Source: Levilinea saccharolytica (lineage in GTDB: Bacteria; Chloroflexota; Anaerolineae; Anaerolineales; Anaerolineaceae). From it: DNA of 64,000 nt. Below the pieces are notes generated by a model that was given only the letters and a program-made list of their open reading frames with translations, was not told where the DNA came from and did not search any database. Position numbers and translations under genes: made by a program. This document shows positions 56,391-64,000 of the stretch, piece by piece (position 1 is the first letter of the stretch; each line of letters opens with the position of its first letter). The stretch lies in NCBI RefSeq assembly GCF_001306035.1, contig NZ_LGCM01000019.1, forward strand, positions 62,001 to 126,000, given 5' to 3'.

Positions 56391-58376
56391 ATGCGCGCGC
56401 GGGCTGTGATCCTGACCCTGCTGCTGGCGGCTTTGCTGCTCAGCGGCTGCGGCTCGCTGGACCTGCCCGCGCTGCTGCCTTCTTTCACCCCCCAACCCAG
56501 CTGGACGCCGCTGGCCACCTGGACCCCCTGGCCCACACCTCTGCCCAGCGCCACCCCTTCCCCCAGCCCCACGCCTTTTGAACTGGCGCGGGCGGGCACA
56601 CCTTTGCCCCAACCCCTGTCGCCGCTGACCGCCGAAAACGCGGCCGAGCTGCGCCTGCTGGCCGTCTACGGCCGCGGGCTGCTGCTGCACGCCCAGTGGT
56701 CGGGGGACGGCCGGTCGCTGTGGGTGGGCGGCACCCGCGGGCTGGCGCGTTTGGACGCGGCTTCCCTGACCGAAACGCTGTTTCTGCCCGCACCCCCTTC
56801 GGCGGTGCTGCGCGCCTGGGCGGTTTCGGCGGATGGGCGCTGGGCGGCGGCGGGCGCGCAGGACGGGCGCGTGTTCCTATGGGACGCCCAGACCGGCGCG
56901 CTGACGGAAGAACCTTTGCCGGGCGCGGGGGGCAGCCCCGTGCTGACGATGGCCTTTTCGCCGGATTCCAACCGGCTGGCGGCCGCTGCCTGGGACCGGC
57001 GGGTGAACTGGTGGGCGTTGGATACCCGCGCCGGCCGCAGCCTGCGTTCGCGTGCCCCGCTGCGGGCGCTGGGTTTCACCCCAGACGGCGCGCAGCTGCT
57101 GGGCTGGGCCGCGGCAGGGCAGCCGGAGGTGTGGGAACTGCCCGCCGGACGGCGCCTGGATGATTTTTACATCGGTCTCACCACGGGCGGCGGTTCGGCG
57201 CGCGGGCTGGCCTTTTCGGCGGACGGCAGCACCCTGGCGGCCAACCAGAGCAGCCGCCTGCGGGTTTTCCGCAGTGACGACCGCACCACCCGCGCCACGC
57301 TGAGCGCTTTTCGCGGCCCGCTGTTGGCCGCTGCCCTTTCGGCGGACGGCAGCCGCGCGGCTACCCTGGAAGAGACCGCCGTGCGCGTTTGGGAAACGGA
57401 TTCACGCGCGCTGGTGCAGGAATTTCCCGCCCCGCCGGGGGCCCAGGTGGGCTGGCGTTTGGCCTTTGCGCCCGACGGCGGCCGCCTGCTGCTGGTGGGG
57501 GACGGGCTGTGGGTGTTCACCTTGGGCTCACAGGAGCCTGCCCTGCGTTGGGAAGGGACGGCCTGGGCGCGGGCGCAGCGCCTGTGGACGGCTCCCCTGC
57601 CTGCCCAGGGGCTGCGCGTGGCACAGTTGGACGGTTGGGAAAGCCTGTGGCGGCTGGGGCAAGGGCAGGCGGATGCCCCTGCGCAGCTGGTGGTGGGGCC
57701 CTACGGCGCGCTGGCGCTTTCATCCAATGGGGATTGGCGGGCGGTTTCACGCGCGGACGGCAAGGTGATGGTCTATGCGGCGGGGGAAATTACCCCCACC
57801 TGGAGCCTCAGCGGCCACCTTCAAACGCCCCTGGCTCTGGCCTTTTCTGCTGACGGAAACTGGCTGGCCAGCGGCAGCCGTGAGGGCGCCTTGCGCCTGT
57901 GGGATTTGCAGACCGGCAAGGCCGCCCTGAAGCTGGAACTGAAAGAGGATGTGCAGTATCTGGCCTTCAACCCGGCGGGGGACGCCCTGGCGGTGGGGCT
58001 GCGCGAGAGCACGCGCCTGCTGGAGCTGACGGCGGGGGATGTGCTGGCCACCTACCCCGGAACGGCGCCCGTGTTCGCCCCCGACGGGCAGCAGTTGGCC
58101 CTGGCCCTGCCCGACAGCAGCCTGCGCCTGGTGAGCCTGCGCGGCGGGCAAACGGTCACCCTGGATGCGGCTGGGCGGGCGGCGGCTTTTTCGCCGGACG
58201 GCGCGCTGCTGGCCGTCAGCGGCGCGGCGCTGAGCCTGTGGGATACGCACAGCGGGGAGCAGGTGACGGCGATAGAAAACCCCGCTCCGTTTGCCCCGCC
58301 GCAGTTTTCGGCGGACGGCGAGCTGCTGCTGATCAGCGATTGGGACGGGGTGGTGTACCTGTGGGGGGTGTGGTAA
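56391..58376 (+). CDS. WD40-like beta-propeller lipoprotein
   Basis: Protein of 661 residues. Signal with lipobox LLSGC (Cys about 20), a TP/SP-rich linker to about 65, then one or two propellers built from many WD40-like repeats: AVSADGRWAAAGAQDGRVFLWDAQTG, AFSPDSNRLAAAAWDRRVNWWALD, AFSADGSTLAANQSSRLRVF, AFSADGNWLASGSREGALRLWDLQTG, QFSADGELLLISDWDGVVYLWGVW. Likely a surface scaffold. Together with the PLD and M20 genes it forms an operon of three exported or membrane-anchored proteins. Confidence 0.9.
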   Translation: MRARAVILTLLLAALLLSGCGSLDLPALLPSFTPQPSWTPLATWTPWPTPLPSATPSPSPTPFELARAGTPLPQPLSPLTAENAAELRLLAVYGRGLLLHAQWSGDGRSLWVGGTRGLARLDAASLTETLFLPAPPSAVLRAWAVSADGRWAAAGAQDGRVFLWDAQTGALTEEPLPGAGGSPVLTMAFSPDSNRLAAAAWDRRVNWWALDTRAGRSLRSRAPLRALGFTPDGAQLLGWAAAGQPEVWELPAGRRLDDFYIGLTTGGGSARGLAFSADGSTLAANQSSRLRVFRSDDRTTRATLSAFRGPLLAAALSADGSRAATLEETAVRVWETDSRALVQEFPAPPGAQVGWRLAFAPDGGRLLLVGDGLWVFTLGSQEPALRWEGTAWARAQRLWTAPLPAQGLRVAQLDGWESLWRLGQGQADAPAQLVVGPYGALALSSNGDWRAVSRADGKVMVYAAGEITPTWSLSGHLQTPLALAFSADGNWLASGSREGALRLWDLQTGKAALKLELKEDVQYLAFNPAGDALAVGLRESTRLLELTAGDVLATYPGTAPVFAPDGQQLALALPDSSLRLVSLRGGQTVTLDAAGRAAAFSPDGALLAVSGAALSLWDTHSGEQVTAIENPAPFAPPQFSADGELLLISDWDGVVYLWGVW

Positions 58377-58418
58377 CTGCCAAATCCTCTCAAGTTTTGG
58401 CAAATGCCGGCCCCCGGT

Positions 58419-58447
58419 TTGAATTTTACCCCTGGAAGTACTACAAT
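58419..58447 (+). promoter_or_regulatory. Promoter of the CBS-domain gene
   Basis: TTGAAT (58419-58424), exactly 17 bases, TACAAT (58442-58447), followed by a leader of about 45 bases with AGGAGG before the ATG. Confidence 0.8.
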
Positions 58448-58498
58448 AAAGTTGTCAATGTTGAGGAAAATAGATCACATTACCAGGAGGTAAAATTC

Positions 58499-58933
58499 AT
58501 GAACACTGTCCGCCATATCTTACAAGTGAAGGGCGATGACCTGTGGACCATCACCCCGGACACCACCGTGTACGATGCTTTGCGGCTGATGGCTGATAAG
58601 GATGTGGGCGCTCTGCTGGTGATGGATTCCGGCCGCCTGGTGGGCATCCTTTCGGAACGCGACTACGCCCGCAAGGTGATTTTGTTCAATAAGGCCTCCC
58701 GCGAGACCCTGGTGCGGGAGATCATGACCACCCAGTTGTACACCATTCACCCCGACCAGACGGTGCAGGAGAGCATGGAGCTGATGACCGCCCAGCGCGT
58801 GCGCCATCTGCCGGTGGTGGACGGCGAGCAGGTGTTGGGGGTCATCTCCATCGGCGACGTGGTCAAGGACATCATCTACCAGCAGCGCCGCACCATTCGC
58901 GATTACGAAACCCGCCTGACCAGCGGTGCATAA
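58499..58933 (+). CDS. CBS-domain-pair protein
   Basis: Protein of 144 residues made of two CBS motifs: TVYDALRLMADKDVGALLVMDSGRLVGILSERDYARKVI and TVQESMELMTAQRVRHLPVVDGEQVLGVISIGDVVKDII. Such stand-alone pairs bind adenine nucleotides and regulate partners. RBS AGGAGG with 8-base spacing; monocistronic between a clear promoter and terminator. Confidence 0.95.
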   Translation: MNTVRHILQVKGDDLWTITPDTTVYDALRLMADKDVGALLVMDSGRLVGILSERDYARKVILFNKASRETLVREIMTTQLYTIHPDQTVQESMELMTAQRVRHLPVVDGEQVLGVISIGDVVKDIIYQQRRTIRDYETRLTSGA

Positions 58934-58959
58934 GCCAGACAGCCCGGCATGTCCAAACC

Positions 58960-58987
58960 GCCGCCCGATCTTAGGGCGGCTTTTTTT
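58960..58987 (+). terminator. Rho-independent terminator of the CBS gene
   Basis: Perfect 7-bp stem GCCGCCC / GGGCGGC with a 7-base loop, then seven T. Confidence 0.93.
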
Positions 58988-59120
58988 ATTGGGGGGAAGA
59001 TGGTACTTGAAAAAATCTCAGCGCGGGCGCGGGTTTCGGCGAGGCTTCATGCTAAAATGACAGAACCAGGGGTTTAATTCTCCCGCCGCCTCCGGCGGGC
59101 CCGGCGACAAGGACACAAGC

Positions 59121-60692
59121 ATGTACGATTTGATCTTCCGAAATGGTTTGGTGATTGACGGCAGCGGGGCGGCGGCCTTCCGCGCGGATGTGGGCGTGCG
59201 CGGCAGCCAGATCGCGGCGGTGGGCGACCTTTCGCAGGCCGAGGCAGCCCAGGTGGTGGACGCCAGCGGTTTGATGGTGGCCCCCGGGTTCATTGATATG
59301 CACTCTCACGGCGATTTTATGCTGCCTTTTCTGCCCACCGCGGACAGCAAAGTGCAGCAGGGCATCACCCTGGAGGTGGTGGGCAACTGCGGTTCCAGCA
59401 TGGCCCCCCTCAGCCCGGCCATGGCGGCCGAGGTCAACCAGGAAAAAGACAGCCGCGCTGGCCAGGAAGTGACCTGGGAGACCTTTGGCGAATTTTTAGA
59501 CACGCTGCGCCGGCAGGGAACCGCCCTGAACGTGGTGGCCCTGGTGGGGCACGGCACCGTGCGCGAAAAGGTGATGGGCATGACCGACGCCGCGCCCACC
59601 CCCGAACAGCTGGCTGCCATGCAGGACGAGGTGCGCGCGGCCATGCAGGCGGGGGCCAGAGGCCTTTCCACCGGCCTGATCTACACCCCCAACGTGTACG
59701 CCAAAACGGATGAGATCGTCGCCCTGGCGCGCACCGCTGCCGAAATGGGCGGGATTTACACCAGCCATGTGCGCGGCGAGGGCAACTCGCTCTTAGAAGC
59801 GGTGGATGAAGCCATTCAGGTGGGGCGCGAGGCGGGCATCTCGGTGGAAGTCAGCCATCTGAAAGCCTCCGGCGTGCGCAACTGGGACAAAATGGCGCTG
59901 GTGATTGAGAAAATTCAAAAAGCGCGGGAGGAGGGCCTGAACGTCAACGCGGATATGTACCCCTACCCCGCTTCCAACACCGGCCTCAGCTCGCTGATCC
60001 CCGATTGGGCCCATGTGGGCGGGCGCGAGGCGATGGTGGCGCGCCTGCAGGACCCGGCCCTGCGCGCCCAGCTGCGCGCGGAGCTGCACGATGAGGTCAA
60101 CGCCAACGGCGTCGGCTGGGATCGCATTTTCATCTCGGACTGCCCCTCCAACCCGCGCCTGGAAGGCCGCCATCTGGGCGAGATCGCCGCGGAGCGCGGA
60201 GTTCACCCCTGGGAGGCGGTGTTTGATATTCTCATCGAAACCCGCTGCGTGGCGGATATGATCATGTTCACCATGCAGGAAGAAAACGTGGCCCTGGGCT
60301 TGCAGCAGCCCTGGGTGATGATTGGCACGGACGCTTCGGGGCGGGCGGCCGAGGGGCCTTTTTCGGCGGGCAAGCCCCACCCGCGCAATTACGGGTCTTT
60401 CCCGCGCGTGCTGGGCTATTACGCCCGCCAGCAGGAGCTGTTTTCGGTGGAAGAGGCCGTACGCAAGATGACCAGCCTGCCGGCCAGCAAACTGGGGCTG
60501 ACTCAGCGCGGTTACCTGCGCCCCGGCTGCTACGCGGATATGGTGGTGTTTGACGCCCAGGCGGTGATCGACCGCAGCACCTTCCAGCAGCCGCACCAAT
60601 ACCCACAGGGCATCCGCTGGGTGGTGGTGAACGGGCAAGTGGTGGTGAAAGACGGCCAGCACACCGGCGCCCTGCCCGGGCAAATCCTCTAA
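59121..60692 (+). CDS. N-acyl-D-amino-acid deacylase-type amidohydrolase
   Basis: Protein of 523 residues of the D-aminoacylase family. Metal motif APGFIDMHSHGD, then GITLEVVGNCGSSMAPL, STGLIYTPNVYAKTDEIVALART, GGIYTSHVRGEG, ISVEVSHLKASG (the carboxylated Lys or Cys region), VMIGTDASG (catalytic Asp) and KPHPRNYGSFPRVLGYYAR. Hydrolyses N-acylated D-amino acids; the side-chain preference is not readable. AAGGA upstream of the ATG. Convergent with the methyltransferase operon. Confidence 0.93.
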   Translation: MYDLIFRNGLVIDGSGAAAFRADVGVRGSQIAAVGDLSQAEAAQVVDASGLMVAPGFIDMHSHGDFMLPFLPTADSKVQQGITLEVVGNCGSSMAPLSPAMAAEVNQEKDSRAGQEVTWETFGEFLDTLRRQGTALNVVALVGHGTVREKVMGMTDAAPTPEQLAAMQDEVRAAMQAGARGLSTGLIYTPNVYAKTDEIVALARTAAEMGGIYTSHVRGEGNSLLEAVDEAIQVGREAGISVEVSHLKASGVRNWDKMALVIEKIQKAREEGLNVNADMYPYPASNTGLSSLIPDWAHVGGREAMVARLQDPALRAQLRAELHDEVNANGVGWDRIFISDCPSNPRLEGRHLGEIAAERGVHPWEAVFDILIETRCVADMIMFTMQEENVALGLQQPWVMIGTDASGRAAEGPFSAGKPHPRNYGSFPRVLGYYARQQELFSVEEAVRKMTSLPASKLGLTQRGYLRPGCYADMVVFDAQAVIDRSTFQQPHQYPQGIRWVVVNGQVVVKDGQHTGALPGQIL

Positions 60693-60712
60693 GCCCCCCT
60701 TTTTCAGCTATC

Positions 60713-60763
60713 AGCCCCTCCCCGCGGCAAGAAGGTTGGCGCCAGCGGGGAGGGGCTTTTTTT
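60713..60763 (+). terminator. Strong terminator between convergent operons
   Basis: Perfect 13-bp stem AGCCCCTCCCCGC / GCGGGGAGGGGCT (60713-60725, 60745-60757) followed by TTTTTT. Confidence 0.93.
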
Positions 60764-60771
60764 AACTTCTG

Positions 60772-62211
60772 TCAGGCGCTGACCGCCTTCTGTTCCGCGG
60801 CCATGCGCTCGCGCAGCTCCTGGGCCTGGGCGGGGGGCAGATCCGGCGGGGTGTAGGCCGCCACCAACTCTTCCACGCGCAGGCGCGCCCGCGCCCAGGT
60901 GTCCAGGCGGCCGGATTCTTCCCAGGCGCGCACCGAGCCGCGGTCAATCACCGCGGAGGGCAGGCTTTGCTCGGCGCGGAAGAGCTGCCGGGTGACTTTT
61001 TGCTTGAGAAAATCGGCGCGGAAGTCAATTCCGACGAAGAACTCCAGGCCGAGGGTGGGGGTCAGTTCGTGCATGCCTTCGCGCAGGCGCAGGGCGGCGC
61101 GCACGGCTTCGGCGTCCACCACCAGCTTTTCGGCGGAATGGCAGTTGAGGAAATCCAACATGCCCGCGCCGGAGACCATGCTGACCCCGGCCAGGGCAGC
61201 CAGCACGGCACTGATGCCGCTTTCCAGACCCGCCTGGGCGTCCACCAGCTTGGCGTCGCTGGCGGCCAGATAGGTGTGGGTGGGCAGGCCCAGCGAACGC
61301 CCCACCTGGGCATAGGCCGCGTCCATCATGGCGGTTTCCACCGCGCCCATGGGGGTGGTGCCGTGGCGCATGTCAAAAATGGCCGGTGCGCCGCCCCATA
61401 CGATGGGCGCACCGGGGGCCGCGCATTGGTGCAGGGCGATGCCCGCCAGGCATTCGGCGGCATGCTGCACCACGCTGCCCAGCAAGGTCACCGGGCCGGC
61501 GCTGCCCGCCAGGGGCATGGAAACGATCTCGGCGGGGACGCCCGCCCGCGCCAGATCGATGAGACTCTGAGCAGCGAAGGCGCTGTAGACCAGCGGCGGG
61601 GTGGGGCACACATCAAAGACGGCCACCGGCCGTTCGCGCAGGGCCTGGGCCCCGCCGCACACGCCCGCCAAAAAGCGCAGCATACGCTGGCCGCCCTCGG
61701 CGGTGAAGGCCCCGGTGATCACCGGCTTGGCGGAGTGCAGCAGCACCAGGTACAGGCGGTACAGGTCGCCGATGGGCACGGGGATGTCGGCGCACACCAC
61801 CGCGGTGGATTGGGCGGCAAACTGCGGCAGCCCTTCGGCCACCTGAATGATGCGCAGCAAGTCGGCGCTTTGGGCGGGGCGTTGGCGGCCGCTGTCGGCA
61901 TCCAGCACGTTGACCGCCGCCGAGCCGGGGTCAAAATGCACCTGGTCGTCCCCGTAGGTCAGGCGCGCCTCGCCCAGTAAATTGTAGAGGGTGAAGCTGT
62001 GCGGGGCGCTTTGCAGCCCGGCGCGGATGAGAGCCTCCGGCAAGCGCACCACCTCGGCGTTTTCGTCCACGGCGGCTCCACCGCTGGCCAGCAGGGCGCG
62101 CGCCTCGGGCAGGGAGACGCGCACACCGGTGTGCGCCAGCAGGGCAAAGGCCTCATCCAAAATGCGCGCTACCTGCTCCGTGCTGATCAATTCAAAGCTG
62201 GGGCGGCTCAT
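60772..62211 (-). CDS. MttB-family (trimethylamine methyltransferase-like) protein, copy 2
   Basis: Protein of 479 residues of the MttB superfamily, with no in-frame amber codon, so a non-pyrrolysine member like glycine betaine or other quaternary-amine methyltransferases. Family blocks: HTGVRVSLPEARALLASGGAAVDE, FDPGSAAVNVLDADSG, PVAVFDVCPTPPLVYS, VSMPLAGSAGPVTLLGSVVQHAAECLAGIAL, VWGGAPAIFDMRHGTTPMGAVETAMMDAAYAQ, LPTHTYLAASDAKLVDAQAG. It would move a methyl group from a methylated amine to the corrinoid protein encoded upstream. ATGA overlap with the first MttB-like gene. Confidence 0.93.
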   Translation of the reverse strand: MSRPSFELISTEQVARILDEAFALLAHTGVRVSLPEARALLASGGAAVDENAEVVRLPEALIRAGLQSAPHSFTLYNLLGEARLTYGDDQVHFDPGSAAVNVLDADSGRQRPAQSADLLRIIQVAEGLPQFAAQSTAVVCADIPVPIGDLYRLYLVLLHSAKPVITGAFTAEGGQRMLRFLAGVCGGAQALRERPVAVFDVCPTPPLVYSAFAAQSLIDLARAGVPAEIVSMPLAGSAGPVTLLGSVVQHAAECLAGIALHQCAAPGAPIVWGGAPAIFDMRHGTTPMGAVETAMMDAAYAQVGRSLGLPTHTYLAASDAKLVDAQAGLESGISAVLAALAGVSMVSGAGMLDFLNCHSAEKLVVDAEAVRAALRLREGMHELTPTLGLEFFVGIDFRADFLKQKVTRQLFRAEQSLPSAVIDRGSVRAWEESGRLDTWARARLRVEELVAAYTPPDLPPAQAQELRERMAAEQKAVSA

Positions 62212-63668
62212 GCGGGCTCCTCCGCGTCCAGATAACTGAGGAAATCGCCCAGTTCCGCGCTCAGACGCTCGTCCATCCCCTGGGGCTGGTGAGAGGCCAG
62301 GATTTGGCGGGCCTTGGCGCGGGCGAAATCGGGCGGGCCGTCGCGCAGCGCCTCCCAGGTGTCGTAGGGGCGGCGGTCAAAGAAGCGGTTCATCCACAAA
62401 CTGCGCATGTTCTGGCGGGTGTGCTTTTGGGCCAGGTAGTGGCTGCTGGGGCCGACGGCGGCGATGGTTTCCAGCGCCAGGCTGTCCTCATCCACGCGGA
62501 TGCCCTGCAGCACGCGGCGGATGATGGCAAAGATCTCGCAGTCCAGCAGCATTTGTTCATAAGACCAGATGCGGCTGCCGTGCAGCAGGCCGACCCCCAG
62601 GAGCATGTCGGCCATCGAGGCGCAGGCCATAAAGGTGGACAGGCTGTTTTCCACACCCGCCTGCCAATCGGGGAGCTTGGCGCCGGTGGCAAAGGAGCCC
62701 ATTGAGAGCGGGACGTGGTAAAAATCCGCCAGCTGGTTGCTGGCCGCGCCAAAGAGGAAATCTTCGGGGCCGCCGCCGGTGTACCCGCCGGTGCGCATGT
62801 CCATCGCCGTTTGGGCGGCGGCGTAAAACACGGGTGCGCCAGGGAAGGCCAACTGCATGAGGGCCAGGGCGCTGATCACCTCGGCGTTGCCCACCACCAG
62901 CGTGCCCGCCGGGGTAGCGGGGGCGGTGGAACCCGCGGAGGCCATGGTCATGAAGCCCACGGGCAGGCCGGCTTCGGCGGCCACCAGGGCCGCCTCCAGG
63001 CTGCCGCCGTCCTGGGCCAGGGGTGAGGCGGTGCACTGCATGATGGACAGGATGGGGCGCTGGCGCAGGGCCAGCGGCCCACCAGCCACCATCTCGGCCA
63101 GGCGTACGGCAGCATGCGCCTCGTGCGCGGTGACGATGCTTTCGGTTTGGACATGCTTGCTGGAATTGCCCCAGATGGCGCACAGCTCATGCAGGCTGCG
63201 CGTGTGGGCGGGGCGGTCCTGGGCCGAGACGGGCACCCAATGGAAACCGATTTCTTCCAGCGCATCGGCCGTGCGGGCGATATCGGCCACGTCCTGCAGG
63301 CATGAACGGCGGCGCTGGCCGCTTTCCAGATCCAACACTTCCACCCCGCAGCCGTCGGTGCCCACAAAGACGTGATCGCCGTCCAGGGGCAGATCCTGCT
63401 GCGGATCGCGGGCGGCCAGGGTGAAGGTGGGCGGGGCGCTGCGCAGGGCTTTTTCAATCAGCGCAGCGGGGGCGCGCACCGTGCTGGTGTGGAGGTCCAC
63501 CTGGGCGCCGTGAGCCTGCCACAGCTCCAGGGCGCGCGGCGAGGGGAAGCGCACGCCCACATGTTCGATCACGTGCAGGGTGGCCTCATGGATGCGCTGA
63601 ATATCCGTTTCGGACAGGGGCTGCACGCGGAAGCGCGGCTGAGAGATGGAGAGGATGTTTCCGGCCAC
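62208..63668 (-). CDS. MttB-family (trimethylamine methyltransferase-like) protein, copy 1
   Basis: Protein of 486 residues, clearly the same superfamily but only distantly similar to its neighbour. Blocks: IEHVGVRFPSPRALELWQAHG, VFVGTDGCGVEVLDLESGQRR, SIMQCTASPLAQDGGSLEAALVAAEAGLPVGFMTMASAGSTAPATPAGTLVVGNAEVISALALMQLAFPGAPVFYAA, MDMRTGGYTGGGPEDFLFGAASNQLADFYHVPLSMGSFATGAKLPDWQAG. No amber codon. Adjacent to a corrinoid protein (gap 3 bases) and coupled to copy 2, so the two may handle different methylated substrates or form a hetero-oligomer. Confidence 0.94.
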   Translation of the reverse strand: MAGNILSISQPRFRVQPLSETDIQRIHEATLHVIEHVGVRFPSPRALELWQAHGAQVDLHTSTVRAPAALIEKALRSAPPTFTLAARDPQQDLPLDGDHVFVGTDGCGVEVLDLESGQRRRSCLQDVADIARTADALEEIGFHWVPVSAQDRPAHTRSLHELCAIWGNSSKHVQTESIVTAHEAHAAVRLAEMVAGGPLALRQRPILSIMQCTASPLAQDGGSLEAALVAAEAGLPVGFMTMASAGSTAPATPAGTLVVGNAEVISALALMQLAFPGAPVFYAAAQTAMDMRTGGYTGGGPEDFLFGAASNQLADFYHVPLSMGSFATGAKLPDWQAGVENSLSTFMACASMADMLLGVGLLHGSRIWSYEQMLLDCEIFAIIRRVLQGIRVDEDSLALETIAAVGPSSHYLAQKHTRQNMRSLWMNRFFDRRPYDTWEALRDGPPDFARAKARQILASHQPQGMDERLSAELGDFLSYLDAEEPA

Positions 63669-63671
63669 GTC

Positions 63672-64000
63672 TCACCCCCCCTGCATTAGTTGAATGGCGG
63701 CCTGCACGGCCCCGGAGGCGTCTTCGCTGTAGCCGTCCGCGCCGATTTCTGCGGCCCAGCTGCGCGTGACCGGCGCGCCGCCCACCAGCACCTTGAAGCG
63801 GCTGCGCACCCCCGCGGCTTCCAGCGCCTGGACAAACTTGCGCTGGTTGATCATGGTGGTGGTCAGCAGGGTGCTCAGGCCGATGATATCGGCGTTCACC
63901 TCCAGGGCCTTATCCAGGAAGGTTTGCAGGGGCACATTCACCCCCAGGTCGTACACCTTGAAGCCGTTGGCCGAAAGCAGGGTGCCGACCAGGGTCTTGC
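63672..64000 (-). CDS. Methyltransferase corrinoid protein, C-terminal part (cut by window end)
   Basis: B12-binding domain of a methyltransferase-cognate corrinoid protein, open at the right edge. Reading begins KTLVGTLLSANGFKVYDLG, which is exactly what follows the cobalt-ligating DxHxxG motif in this family, so that motif lies just outside. Further blocks are ADIIGLSTLLTTTM and VLVGGAPVTRSWAAEIGADGYSEDASGAV, typical of the cobalamin fold's end. It carries methyl groups between the MttB-like enzymes and a further methyltransferase. First known gene of this operon. Confidence 0.92.
   Translation of the reverse strand, partial: KTLVGTLLSANGFKVYDLGVNVPLQTFLDKALEVNADIIGLSTLLTTTMINQRKFVQALEAAGVRSRFKVLVGGAPVTRSWAAEIGADGYSEDASGAVQAAIQLMQGG

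Noticed and set aside
60772-63668. Pyrrolysine-containing MttB
   Set aside because: Both methyltransferase frames are uninterrupted by TAG, so no amber readthrough is needed.
1-64000. tRNA, rRNA, insertion sequences, prophage or integrative element
   Set aside because: No cloverleaf-like TTC-motif block, rRNA segment, transposase, integrase or target duplication was recognised by reading; a covariance-model scan would be needed for a firm negative.

Overview
The window looks like a chromosomal piece of a GC-rich bacterium of the phylum Chloroflexota, most likely class Anaerolineae. This is an inference. It rests on the many exported lipoproteins with Thr/Pro-rich linkers, an NBR1-type Ig-like domain protein, a DUF3467 gene beside ssb, an FMN-riboswitch-controlled RibXYZ-type transporter, the SCO1664-like/DUF3090 pair, and non-pyrrolysine MttB-like methyltransferases. 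No rRNA, tRNA, CRISPR array, insertion sequence or phage gene was recognised. Genes are densely packed, with many 1-4 base start/stop overlaps, and several starts lie only 6-8 bases behind a -10 box, which suggests leaderless transcripts.

Layout. 1-3.9 kb: 3' part of purA, a lipoprotein, then a tight run ssb - DUF3467 - translin-like protein - two-piece Cas4-like nuclease in which each half carries a membrane helix. 4.0-8.5 kb: SAM hydrolase (DUF62) with a complete ECF transporter (fused double ATPase, S component, EcfT), closed by a terminator and followed by a repeat-rich intergenic stretch. 8.8-13.5 kb (minus): TolB-like propeller protein, zinc-ribbon protein, and a tetR - GH13 amylase pair with the same perfect 16-bp palindrome in front of each gene. 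13.5-18.6 kb (plus): YgjP-like metalloprotease, HAD phosphatase, VanZ-like protein, a GT-C-like membrane protein and a secreted Ig-like protein. 18.7-26.9 kb (minus): ECF sigma factor with a membrane anti-sigma-like partner, then CDP-alcohol phosphatidyltransferase, LpxL-like acyltransferase, folP, DUF2804, folK with a C-terminal OmdA-like extension, homoserine dehydrogenase, and the SCO1664-like kinase/DUF3090 pair.

27-39.7 kb: replication and repair genes uvrD/pcrA, dnaN (overlapping a PEP/pyruvate-binding-domain gene) and holB, interspersed with an MFS transporter, a dual-specificity phosphatase coupled to a HypE-like protein, an exported protein, a second GH13 enzyme and a YbaK-like deacylase. 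39.8-44.8 kb: AzlCD exporter, RibXYZ-type ABC transporter under an FMN riboswitch with a clear promoter and terminator, a sulfite-oxidase-like molybdoenzyme and a small zinc-ribbon membrane protein. 44.9-51.6 kb: hybrid histidine kinase and an unusual response regulator that overlap tail to tail, then a three-gene sugar ABC importer. 51.6-58.9 kb: cysE-cysK behind a long leader, an exported PLD-family protein, an M20 peptidase, a WD40-like lipoprotein and a CBS-pair protein. 59.1-64 kb: D-aminoacylase-type amidohydrolase convergent with an operon of a corrinoid protein (cut by the window end) and two tandem MttB-family methyltransferases.

The best candidate for something not well described is the ssb-DUF3467-translin-split Cas4 cluster: a putative RNase and a membrane-tethered two-chain Fe-S nuclease translated from overlapping genes.
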